Shown here: one piece after another, positions 17,001-23,720 of the stretch
How the letters are laid out: every line of letters starts with the position of its first letter
How positions within the stretch are numbered: position 1 is the first letter of the stretch
Made by a program: the position numbers and the translations under genes
The notes under the pieces: generated by a model
Seen by the model: only the letters and a program-made list of their open reading frames with translations
Database searches by the model: none
Told to the model about the DNA's origin: nothing
Origin: Chryseobacterium sp. SC28
GTDB taxonomy: Bacteria > Bacteroidota > Bacteroidia > Flavobacteriales > Weeksellaceae
Reading direction: 5' to 3'
Length of the DNA stretch: 64,000 nucleotides
Assembly: GCF_003932955.1 (NCBI RefSeq)
Contig: NZ_QOVY01000001.1
Span: 267,360 to 331,359, forward strand

Positions 17001-17424
17001 TGAAATCTTCTTTTTTCAGTACTTTTTCGGACAATGCGCCTACATAAGCCACGATGACTTTGGGAGATTTTCCCGAATTAAGCTTATTGATGACTTCGGT
17101 TCTGAGAACCAGATTGGCATTTTGCGTCTTCTCGACTTGGTAAGGCTCCAGATGTGTTGCCGGGAAATAAAGTACATTTTCTTTCCCAAGCAAGTCTTCC
17201 AACTCCGAACTCGCATACAGCGCATCTTCCTTATCATCTGTGAGAAAAAGGATGTTTTTTTTGTGTGTCAAAAACAATTCTGCGGCGAAAATTGAGGTGG
17301 AAGATCCGGCGCTTCCTTTTATAGAAATATGATGATGAGTTTCTAATTGCGAAAAAATCTCTTTTCCAAATTCTTTCTGAAGCAAGCTTGGAAGCAGATT
17401 TTCGTTGATTTTTTTTAATACCAT
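14062..17424 (-). CDS. mfd: Transcription-repair coupling factor
   Basis: A 1120-residue ATPase that removes RNA polymerase stalled at DNA lesions and recruits UvrA. In order: UvrB-like N-terminal domains, a polymerase-interaction region with GDYIAHIDHGIGKFMGL, a RecG-like helicase core with Walker A GDVGFGKTEIAIRAAF, Walker B LLIIDEEHKFGV, TLTATPIPRTLQFSL and the MRGRVGRSNRKAFCYL block, and a C-terminal domain. The length is normal. It is divergent from the small envelope gene at 17690 across a 265-base region rich in palindromes. Confidence 0.97.
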   Translation of the reverse strand: MVLKKINENLLPSLLQKEFGKEIFSQLETHHHISIKGSAGSSTSIFAAELFLTHKKNILFLTDDKEDALYASSELEDLLGKENVLYFPATHLEPYQVEKTQNANLVLRTEVINKLNSGKSPKVIVAYVGALSEKVLKKEDFKAISHQIKVGDRLDFDFVDELLTHYQFNQTDFVSEPGEFSVRGGIVDVFSFSSEKPFRITFFGNEVESIRTFDIETQLSMEKIKEFQLVSNMNFSVSGSKVSFFDLIAKDSFVVTKNLDLGFAKVKNFYEKALDQFGRLSKDIKHSTPQELFISENDFQSKLTSFKTIDFSSHRHHSQLLPFSNSVSVQLNQKPQPSFHKNFELLIEDLEAKQDQGFDTWISFSSEKQRERLQSIFEELEHEIPFKSFKSELHQGFVDLDHRILIYTDHEIFDRYQRYKSKDSFAKSEQLTLKDLMSLKVGDYIAHIDHGIGKFMGLVKVNNDGKIQECFKLVYKNGDLLYVSIHSLHKISKYNGPEGKEIVLSKLGSPAWKSLKQKTKARVKQIAFDLIKLYAQRKTAKGFQFSPDSYLQNELEASFVYEDTPDQEKATLDVKKDMEDEGVMDRLICGDVGFGKTEIAIRAAFKAATDSKQVAVLVPTTILAFQHYRSFKERLKDFPVNISYLNRFRTAKQRSETIAGLKDGKIDIVIGTHQLASEKVKFKNLGLLIIDEEHKFGVSVKDKLKTMKTNVDTLTLTATPIPRTLQFSLMAARDLSVIKTPPPNRQPVETHIIGFNEEIIRDAISYEIQRDGQVYFINNRIENLKDIAGLIQRLVPDAKVVIGHGQMEGKQLEQNVLDFMNGKYDVLVATTIIESGVDVPNANTIFINDAHRFGMADLHQMRGRVGRSNRKAFCYLITPPFDMMNSDARKRLEAIEQFSDLGSGFQIAMKDLEIRGAGDLLGAEQSGFINEMGFETYQKIMQEALEELRDDEDFENLFENEEDRQKLFKSNKEVNIDTDLELMLPDHYVSSTEERLSLYQKLAEIQNADELQKFENELKDRFGELPEEAVNLLKSVQLKWLAAEIGFDKLVVKNKVFLGYFPQNPQDKFYQSEKFKKIIAYLTQNPKEATLKEKNNQLMMRKENVTDVDEVNLVLSRILE

Positions 17425-17476
17425 CTTGTAAATAAGCGGTTATGTTTTGTTATAAAATTTCTATATCCTTCACCTC

Positions 17477-17510
17477 ATTAGCCGAGATCGACAGCGGCAA
17501 ATCGGCTAAT
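17477..17510. repeat. Inverted repeat upstream of mfd
   Basis: ATTAGCCGA (17477-17485) and TCGGCTAAT (17502-17510) are perfect nine-base inverted arms around a 16-base loop. There is no T-run. It lies between divergent genes and could be an operator or a leader structure. Confidence 0.55.
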
Positions 17511-17524
17511 TCGTTGGATTATGA

Positions 17525-17536
17525 TTTCACGTGAAA
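17525..17536. repeat. Perfect palindrome TTTCACGTGAAA
   Basis: A 12-base perfect palindrome in the mfd/lipoprotein intergenic region, of the size of a dimeric regulator site. Function unknown. Confidence 0.5.
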
Positions 17537-17593
17537 AAATATAAAATTCTTGGTGTTTAAAATTTGTACAATTAAATGTGTGTAAACAGGAAA

Positions 17594-17621
17594 ACGATTC
17601 CGAGCGCGTTCCCGGAATCGT
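17594..17621. repeat. Inverted repeat upstream of the small lipoprotein gene
   Basis: ACGATTCCG (17594-17602) and CGGAATCGT (17613-17621) pair over nine bases with a ten-base loop. On the minus strand the second arm is followed by TTT, so it may act as a weak terminator in that direction. Confidence 0.5.
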
Positions 17622-17689
17622 AATTCTTTGCAAAGATACTATTTTTCAGAAAAATTAGTTTTAATTTTACAATTCCCAAACATTCGAAA

Positions 17690-18067
17690 TTGAAATTGTC
17701 TTTAAAAATATGGTTCGGTTTCTGCTTTATGGTGCTAATCTTCATGCAATGCAAAGAAGATGAAGCCAATACTTTCCGGGCGTATGCAGAAGGGAAATTC
17801 ACTTATACAGACGGGAAGTTTCTTCAGGATCCGATTCATCTGATTAGTAACAAAAAAATCATTGCAGAATCTTACCCCAAGGAAAGCGGAACTTTTGTCT
17901 TGGCAGGGCCGTATGAAAAAGGAACATACAAACTGCAACTGAAAAAATTCAAAATAAAATCTTTTTCCACCGAAACGGTCGGTTGCAAAATCTCTGCCGA
18001 CTCTTTGAGTATCGAGATTCCCGATGGCGTGACTTATATTATCTTTAACGATATTACCCTAAAATGA
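17690..18067 (+). CDS. Small lipoprotein, TTG start
   Basis: A 125-residue protein. The first ATG lies inside the hydrophobic segment; a TTG at 17690 gives a complete lipoprotein signal (two lysines, a hydrophobic core, then IFMQC with Cys 22), so I choose it. The mature part looks like a single beta-sandwich domain (TYTDGKFLQDPIHLI, ESGTFVLAGPYEKGTYKLQL), like carboxypeptidase-regulatory or assembly domains. No function is known. The last codons overlap the start of the next gene in ATGA, so translation is probably coupled. Confidence 0.72.
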   Translation: MKLSLKIWFGFCFMVLIFMQCKEDEANTFRAYAEGKFTYTDGKFLQDPIHLISNKKIIAESYPKESGTFVLAGPYEKGTYKLQLKKFKIKSFSTETVGCKISADSLSIEIPDGVTYIIFNDITLK

Positions 18068-18678
18068 TAAAAAAAGGGGTTTTGTTTTTTATTTTACTGT
18101 TCTCCATTTCTATGCCGGCTCAGCGCAGGAAACGAAGTTGGACCGAGAATGTTACATTTTCCGTGGATCCTCACGTGAAGGTGATGACGTCTCCTGGCAA
18201 CAATTTTTTAGGCGATGCTTTCGACTATTTCTATGGTTTCGGGCTCGGGCTCAATGCTAATCTGTATCGTAATTTTGGTTTGGGAGTAGAATACACCTAC
18301 TTTTTGGCCAACTTGAAGAAACCCGAACTTTCGGGCTATCTGGGCGCGCCATCTATGAATAATTTTGACTGGTACCTCTTTCATAAGGATAAGATCTCGG
18401 AAGCTTTTTCCGTGGAAGAAAGTTTGGGATACAGTACTTACCGAATGAAAAGTCCTTTCTTGGACGGCTCCGGTAAATTTTCAGAAGGCAACGGGGGGCT
18501 TAACTTTGGCGCAAAGGCTGTCTTGGTTTTGGATGCCGAAGGTTATCAAGCTGTCGTTTTTGGCGCCAAAATTAATTTTTATAATGCCAAAATTGGAAAT
18601 CAAAATCCCGATATCGAAAAATTTTATTCCGAAGCCACTTTATTGAACTTCAGCGCGGCCTATCGGATTACTTTTTAA
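18064..18678 (+). CDS. Putative outer-membrane beta-barrel protein
   Basis: A 204-residue protein with a signal peptide (residues 1-19, ending MPAQ) and alternating hydrophobic segments that end in a phenylalanine (AAYRITF), as in outer-membrane barrels. Blocks such as GFGLGLNANLYRNFGLGVEY and LNFGAKAVLVLDAEGYQ look like antiparallel strands with turns. It is translationally coupled to the preceding lipoprotein, which suggests that the two act together at the outer membrane. No named family recognised. Confidence 0.75.
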   Translation: MIKKGVLFFILLFSISMPAQRRKRSWTENVTFSVDPHVKVMTSPGNNFLGDAFDYFYGFGLGLNANLYRNFGLGVEYTYFLANLKKPELSGYLGAPSMNNFDWYLFHKDKISEAFSVEESLGYSTYRMKSPFLDGSGKFSEGNGGLNFGAKAVLVLDAEGYQAVVFGAKINFYNAKIGNQNPDIEKFYSEATLLNFSAAYRITF

Positions 18679-18875
18679 GCCAGTTTGGATTCTGCTTTAA
18701 ATTCAACAGTAAAAAAATTCGGCTTTCTGATAAACAAAAAACGATCTTCTGCGCAAATGATAATTCTGTTATCACTTTTTGTGCAACATCATTTTTTTAA
18801 GAAATTTATAAGACCTCTTGATTATTTGGTTCGCGATTTGTTTATGAAATATTACAATCTGAAAAATCCAATGTC

Positions 18876-19220
18876 ATGAATAATCCGGAACCTATGCTTA
18901 CACTTTCTCAAGTGATGGAAAAGCTGAGACAAAAAGGAATTACCAAAGAAATTCTGATGAACGAAGACAAACAATTCGTCCTGCGTGATGAAGGAATCGT
19001 TTACAAGCCCGAAGACCTTAAAATCATAAAAACTTACAGGTTCGAAGGCGCCAGTGACCCGGCAGACAACGCGGCATTATACCTCCTCGAGGATGTCTAT
19101 GGCAACAAAGCCATGATTATAGATTCATACGGTGCCAACAGTAATTATAGTGGGCCGGAGTTTGATGAATTTTTGAAAAAAATAGAAGAAGACGAGGAAA
19201 AAGAAGAATACGATTTTTAG
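18876..19220 (+). CDS. Conserved Bacteroidota hypothetical protein
   Basis: A 114-residue cytoplasmic protein without membrane segment. It resembles a small family common in Bacteroidota (pattern KGITKEILMNEDKQFVLRD, then YRFEGASDPADNAALYLLED and IDSYGAN) that databases sometimes label phosphoribosylpyrophosphate synthetase; nothing here supports that activity. The C-terminus is Glu-rich. It is flanked by about 197 bases with no gene upstream, and a good terminator follows. The start may instead be the Met at codon 7 (18894). Confidence 0.7.
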   Translation: MNNPEPMLTLSQVMEKLRQKGITKEILMNEDKQFVLRDEGIVYKPEDLKIIKTYRFEGASDPADNAALYLLEDVYGNKAMIIDSYGANSNYSGPEFDEFLKKIEEDEEKEEYDF

Positions 19221-19244
19221 AATTCCGTTTTTACTTTTTTATAG

Positions 19245-19280
19245 AAACCCTGCCTTGTAACAAGACGGGGTTTTGTTTTT
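19245..19280. terminator. Terminator between convergent genes
   Basis: AAACCCTGCCTTG (19245-19257), loop TAA, CAAGACGGGGTTT (19261-19273), then TGTTTTT. One mismatch and one G-T pair in 13. It clearly ends the plus-strand transcript and may also serve the convergent AsmA-like gene. Confidence 0.8.
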
Positions 19281-21291
19281 AGATTTTGATGATCACCAAG
19301 GTTTTCTTGAGTCCGTCTTCGATACCCTTCCAGTACAAGTTGAAGAAGGATCTTTGTTTATTTCGCACCACGTTGACATCTACCGATTCGGGGAATTTCT
19401 GAGAATCTTTCTTTACCAACAAGTTGGCCACGCCGGTCACGAACTTCTTTTTCTTTTGCGTGTCTTTGTCGAGAACCGTCACTTTCAGATCTTCGTGCGT
19501 TATTTTGAATTTGCCGTTCATCATATCATTATTACCCTTGAAATCATAACTGAGACTCGTAATCTTGCCCGTGGCGGTGATATGCAAATAGGGTTTGATG
19601 AATGGCGAGATGTCTGGCGCCGGCAAATCCTTGATGTAGCCGCCGATCGTAAAATTGTCCTGCAGATCTGCCGTATCGAATTTCCAGTCCACCAGCATTG
19701 GCGACGAATCCATAAAATGACAAGTGATATGGATGGGAACTTTGGTTTCTGCGCCTTTCTTTTTATTAGAATTAAGATTTTTGACGTTCATATTGAAGCG
19801 CGTAAAGATCACTTTCCCGGGTCCGTTGGAGTCCGGTTTGTCTTCTTCGTACACGAGCTTGGAGTTTGTAAGATTCAGATTATCAACTATCAAAGGGAAT
19901 TTTATGGTTCGTAGCAACTTGGAATATAGCAGTTTTTCTTTGGGATTGTCTTTTGGGATTTTGCTCCGGAAGATGTTGGCGTCCACTTGGTTCAATCTCG
20001 CAGATTTCAGATGGACATCCAATTCTTTTTCGTAAGTCCAATGGAGACCGGAAAGCAAGATTCTGCCGGCCTTGATATTGAACTGATCGTTCTCCATCGG
20101 AATGGTTTTCACAAACTGGGCGCGCGACATCTTAGGGATCATTTTAAAATTCACCAAATCAACCACTTGTGGCGTTAAACTAAAACTTGCCAATGTCAAA
20201 TTATAATATTTTCCGGCATCGTAGAAAAATGTATTCCCGGTGATTTTGTAATCTGCAAATTTGAGCGGTAATTTATTTTTAGACGTTTCTTGGTCTATGA
20301 CGAACTCCTTCACATTCGCATCAAATTTTGCGAGGCTAAGAAATCTTTTACCATAGCCGTCCAAAAGCGAAAATTGTCCGTTCCTGATGTCCACATTTGT
20401 AAAATTAAAATCGATGCCCTTCTTGCTCTTCTGATTGGGTTTCTTAATGACTTTCTGCAAGCGATTCTGAATAACGAATTGAGGATTAAGGAAATAGGCA
20501 TTTGTCAAATTAATTCTGGTTCTTTCTACCAGCACATCGTCGAACGAAGCTTTTTTGCTTTTGATGCTGAAAAGACTTTTTTGCTGGGTAAACCGCTTTT
20601 CCCAGTCTTTAAAATCTAAAACCGACTTCAGTTCAAAATCGCTGATTTCCAAATGACCATCTGCGGTGCTTAAATCCTCCGACGTGACGATATAAACATC
20701 GCTGATCCTAAGAAAAAAGTCCTTAGCAGAAATATTGTAGCTATCAAGAGTAAAAGGTAGCTCGTCCGGATTATCACTGAGTTGCAGATTGTTGACCCCA
20801 AGATTAAGATTTTTGGAAGAGAAAACCTTCGTGCGCTCGGCTCTTATTACTTCGATATTTCCCTTTGTAATGTCAATATTTCTGATGACAAAGGGCATCC
20901 TTTCCTTTGCAGAATCTTTGGTTTTGGGCTCGGCAAGCCGAATTTTTAGATTAGGATTGGTAAGCCGTACAGAGTTGGTATTGATTCTCTTGTTTTTTAT
21001 TAAATCAACAATAGCTAATCTGCTGATTTTCAATGCATCCAGACGCCCATCGAGCGCTATGATTTTCTTATTGGCAGAATCTTTTGATTTAATTAGAATA
21101 TCCGTTGCAGAAATGCTTCCACTCAGAATCTCGACGTCGAGAGATTTGTAAGTGATTTCGTAAGGCGTTTTGTTTTTGATATAATCCGGCAGCTGATATT
21201 TCAGCCAAAGACTGAATCCGACATTCAGGACTAAGATCAGCAGCAAAAGACTTCCAAGGGCGATTGCGGTAATTTTTAAAGTTTTTTTCAT
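19279..21291 (-). CDS. AsmA-like inner-membrane protein
   Basis: A 670-residue protein with one N-terminal membrane helix (about residues 8-30) and a long periplasmic part of repeated beta segments. The segment after the helix (YEITYKSLDVEILSGSISATDI) is the typical entry of AsmA/DUF748-like proteins, now thought to be bridge-like lipid carriers between the membranes. I place the start at the ATG 21291: the in-frame TTG 48 bases upstream would overlap the preceding gene and puts ordinary residues before the lysine-rich signal anchor. It follows the DUF2797 gene by 44 bases on the same strand. Confidence 0.78.
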   Translation of the reverse strand: MKKTLKITAIALGSLLLLILVLNVGFSLWLKYQLPDYIKNKTPYEITYKSLDVEILSGSISATDILIKSKDSANKKIIALDGRLDALKISRLAIVDLIKNKRINTNSVRLTNPNLKIRLAEPKTKDSAKERMPFVIRNIDITKGNIEVIRAERTKVFSSKNLNLGVNNLQLSDNPDELPFTLDSYNISAKDFFLRISDVYIVTSEDLSTADGHLEISDFELKSVLDFKDWEKRFTQQKSLFSIKSKKASFDDVLVERTRINLTNAYFLNPQFVIQNRLQKVIKKPNQKSKKGIDFNFTNVDIRNGQFSLLDGYGKRFLSLAKFDANVKEFVIDQETSKNKLPLKFADYKITGNTFFYDAGKYYNLTLASFSLTPQVVDLVNFKMIPKMSRAQFVKTIPMENDQFNIKAGRILLSGLHWTYEKELDVHLKSARLNQVDANIFRSKIPKDNPKEKLLYSKLLRTIKFPLIVDNLNLTNSKLVYEEDKPDSNGPGKVIFTRFNMNVKNLNSNKKKGAETKVPIHITCHFMDSSPMLVDWKFDTADLQDNFTIGGYIKDLPAPDISPFIKPYLHITATGKITSLSYDFKGNNDMMNGKFKITHEDLKVTVLDKDTQKKKKFVTGVANLLVKKDSQKFPESVDVNVVRNKQRSFFNLYWKGIEDGLKKTLVIIKI

Positions 21292-21335
21292 CTGATTTTT
21301 TCTAAACTTATAAGTTACTAAAAACCGTTCCAACT

Positions 21336-22127
21336 TCAAACCGTCAGCTCCACCACGTAACCCTCATGCGCTCTCACATTGATAAAATCGCCGCCCTCAA
21401 AAGAAAGATATTGACCTTTTATGCCATTCAACACACCCTTGAAGTCGGGCTTTTTGTCCAGAGTAAAAATATTGATATTTTCGGGCTTCTCATAAGGAAA
21501 ATCCAGTTTGATAATCTGATCGTCCCTTACCGCAAATTTCTTAAAATCGTTGGGAAAATAGTCGGCAATTTTGTTTCGGAAATCGATCAGATCCAAAGTG
21601 TCTTCGTAATCGTCTGCGAGCATTTTCTTCGGATTGGTTTTGTCGGCCACGTGTTTTTTCAGTTCCAGTTCTATCATTCCCGCTTCGTATCGGTTATCGG
21701 TCACGGCGATGGGCAGGGCAAAAGTCGCGCCCTGATCTATCCATCTCGTCGGGATCTGGGTGGCTCTGGTAACGCCCACTTTCACGTCACCCGTATAGGC
21801 CAGGTAAACAATATGCGGAACCAATTGGATTTCTTTTTCAACCTCCAGATCTCTTTCTGCAACGCCAAGATGGGCGGTTGATAACTCCGGGCGGATGATC
21901 GTATCGCTGGCATAAGGGCTTTCGAAAAAGCACTTTTTGCAGAACCCCATCCGGTATATTTTTTCGTCGCTGCCGCAGTTCACGCATTCGTAACCAATAT
22001 GTTTGAGGTGTATTTCTTTCCCAAAAAGCTGGTTCATATTGATGAGATCGTCATTCAGGTTCAGATAATATTGGATGGGTTTGCCATTTTGAGAAATCAT
22101 TTTTAGGATTTTTCCGGAGAATTGCAT
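21336..22127 (-). CDS. DUF2797 family protein
   Basis: A 263-residue cytoplasmic protein. The N-terminal half has four cysteines in a zinc-ribbon arrangement (YECVNCGSDEK and MGFCKKCFF). The second half has HIVYLAYTGDVKVGVTRATQ and RWIDQGA, which resemble a GIY-YIG-like fold, but the nuclease residues are not clear. The function of the family is unknown; nucleic-acid binding is an inference from the zinc ribbon. The gene is divergent from the epimerase gene and probably co-transcribed with the AsmA-like gene. Confidence 0.82.
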   Translation of the reverse strand: MQFSGKILKMISQNGKPIQYYLNLNDDLINMNQLFGKEIHLKHIGYECVNCGSDEKIYRMGFCKKCFFESPYASDTIIRPELSTAHLGVAERDLEVEKEIQLVPHIVYLAYTGDVKVGVTRATQIPTRWIDQGATFALPIAVTDNRYEAGMIELELKKHVADKTNPKKMLADDYEDTLDLIDFRNKIADYFPNDFKKFAVRDDQIIKLDFPYEKPENINIFTLDKKPDFKGVLNGIKGQYLSFEGGDFINVRAHEGYVVELTV

Positions 22128-22251
22128 TTTTTGTTTTAAATTTATATTCGGATTAAAAATAGGAATTATAAATCAATTCACAACCTGATGCTATTCTTAA
22201 AAAAATCATTTTTATTTTAATTCTTATCTTCGCAACACATTTCGATGGTTT

Positions 22252-23283
22252 ATGAATTATCTTATCACCGGCGGAAGCGGATTTATAGGTTCTCACCTGG
22301 TAGAACACCTCTTGAAAAATAGACATTCTGTCATTAACATTGACAACTTCGACCAATTTTACGATTATAAAACTAAAATCAAAAATACCTTAGAATCGTT
22401 GGGTTCGAACGCTGAATTTAATTTTACAAAGAAAGACGAAGACATTCGAAAATTAGCAACTGAAACAAAATCAGACCATTACCAACTCTATTATCTGGAC
22501 ATCCGTGACAAAAACGGCCTGAAAGAGATTTTCCGGAATCATAAAATCGATGTTGTGATTCATCTGGCGGCGCTTGCCGGCGTGCGCCCGTCTATTGATC
22601 GGCCTTTGGACTACGAAGAAGTCAACATCCGCGGCACGCAAAACCTTTGGGAGCTGTGTAAAGAATTCGGAATCAAAAAATTCATTAGCGCTTCATCTTC
22701 AAGTGTTTACGGTAATAATGAAAAAATTCCGTTTTCCGAAACCGATAATGTAGATCGCCCGATTTCGCCTTATGCAGCCACCAAAAAATGCGTGGAAGTG
22801 TTGGGTCACGTCTATCATCATCTTTATGAAATCGATATGATCCAGCTGCGCTTTTTCACCGTTTACGGACCGCGACAAAGACCCGATCTGGCGATCCACA
22901 AATTCGCAAAACTCATTTCCGAAAACCAAGAAATCCCTTTCTACGGCGATGGTTCTACGGCTAGAGATTACATTTTTATCGATGATATTATTGACGGCGT
23001 GTCGAAATCCATAAAATATCTTGAAACCAATGAAAAGGTTTACGAAATCATCAATCTTGGCGAAAGTGAAGTGGTTACATTAAACGAAATGCTTTCTGTT
23101 TTAGAAAAAGCAATGGGCAAAAAGGCTCTTAAGAAAATGCTGCCGATGCAACCGGGAGACGTCGCGAAAACCAATGCAGACATTACAAAAGCGAAGGCGC
23201 TGATCGGGTATTCGCCTGCCACCAACTTCAAAAATGGCATAAAAAAATTTGTGGAATGGTTTTTGGGAAATGCTCATCCATAA
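22252..23283 (+). CDS. NAD-dependent nucleotide-sugar epimerase, UDP-glucuronate 4-epimerase-like
   Basis: A 343-residue short-chain dehydrogenase of the extended type. The Rossmann motif is GGSGFIGSH at the N-terminus, with catalytic S-x-Y-x3-K seen as SSSVYGN and YAATKK. The blocks AALAGVRPSIDRPLDYEEVNI and RFFTVYGPRQRPDLAI place it near UDP-glucuronate 4-epimerases, which make UDP-galacturonate for surface polysaccharide; close relatives act on UDP-glucose, so the substrate is not certain. It stands alone. A weak -7-like TATCTTCG lies about 28 bases upstream. Confidence 0.85.
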   Translation: MNYLITGGSGFIGSHLVEHLLKNRHSVINIDNFDQFYDYKTKIKNTLESLGSNAEFNFTKKDEDIRKLATETKSDHYQLYYLDIRDKNGLKEIFRNHKIDVVIHLAALAGVRPSIDRPLDYEEVNIRGTQNLWELCKEFGIKKFISASSSSVYGNNEKIPFSETDNVDRPISPYAATKKCVEVLGHVYHHLYEIDMIQLRFFTVYGPRQRPDLAIHKFAKLISENQEIPFYGDGSTARDYIFIDDIIDGVSKSIKYLETNEKVYEIINLGESEVVTLNEMLSVLEKAMGKKALKKMLPMQPGDVAKTNADITKAKALIGYSPATNFKNGIKKFVEWFLGNAHP

Positions 23284-23377
23284 GCTACCTTCAAAATTGT
23301 TTAAATGTTAAATGAAATAATATTTAAATATTATTGAAAATCAGTAGAAAAGTATATCAAATTATCGCCTATTTTTT

Positions 23378-23385
23378 TACTTTTG
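23378..23385 (+). promoter_or_regulatory. Likely -7 element of the DUF2795 gene
   Basis: TACTTTTG fits TAnnTTTG, 16 bases before the start at 23401. No TTG box at the expected distance. Confidence 0.5.
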
Positions 23386-23400
23386 CAAAAAATTTGAATT

Positions 23401-23622
23401 ATGTATTGGACATTAGAATTAGCATCATATCTTAGCGATGCCCCTTGGCCAATGACCAAGGCAGAATTGATCGATTACGCCATCCGAACAGGAGCTCCAA
23501 TGGAAGTCGTAGAAAATCTGCAAGCCATCGAAGATGAAGGAGAAGTCTACGACGCCATCGATGAAATCTGGAGCGACTATCCTACAGACGAAGATTACCT
23601 CTGGAATGAGGACGAATACTAA
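23401..23622 (+). CDS. DUF2795 family protein
   Basis: A 73-residue acidic cytoplasmic protein (MYWTLELASYLSDAPWPMTKAELIDYA, then GAPMEVVENLQAI) with the helical pattern of DUF2795, a small family common in Bacteroidota upstream of secA or elsewhere. The C-terminal half is Asp/Glu/Tyr-rich. Function unknown. A possible terminator follows, then secA 98 bases downstream in the same direction. Confidence 0.85.
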   Translation: MYWTLELASYLSDAPWPMTKAELIDYAIRTGAPMEVVENLQAIEDEGEVYDAIDEIWSDYPTDEDYLWNEDEY

Positions 23623-23629
23623 GAAATTG

Positions 23630-23666
23630 CAGGAGGCAAACCGCCTGTTGCCAATTTTTCTTTTTT
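23630..23666 (+). terminator. Possible terminator after the DUF2795 gene
   Basis: CAGGAGG and CCGCCTG (23630-23647) form a short stem with one mismatch, extended by ATTG/CAAT, followed by TTTTTCTTTTTT. Moderate support. Confidence 0.45.
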
Positions 23667-23720
23667 GAAATCAATAACGTGGTCGGCACAGAGCTGACCG
23701 CAAACCGCAAATAGCAAATT

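Noticed and set aside
18685..18879. 64-codon open frame between the barrel gene and 18876
   Set aside because: Non-ATG start, no recognisable feature, overlaps the next start codon by four bases. Probably chance.
19279..21339. Start of the AsmA-like gene at 21339
   Set aside because: This would be a TTG inside the end of the upstream DUF2797 gene; the ATG at 21291 starts directly at the signal anchor.
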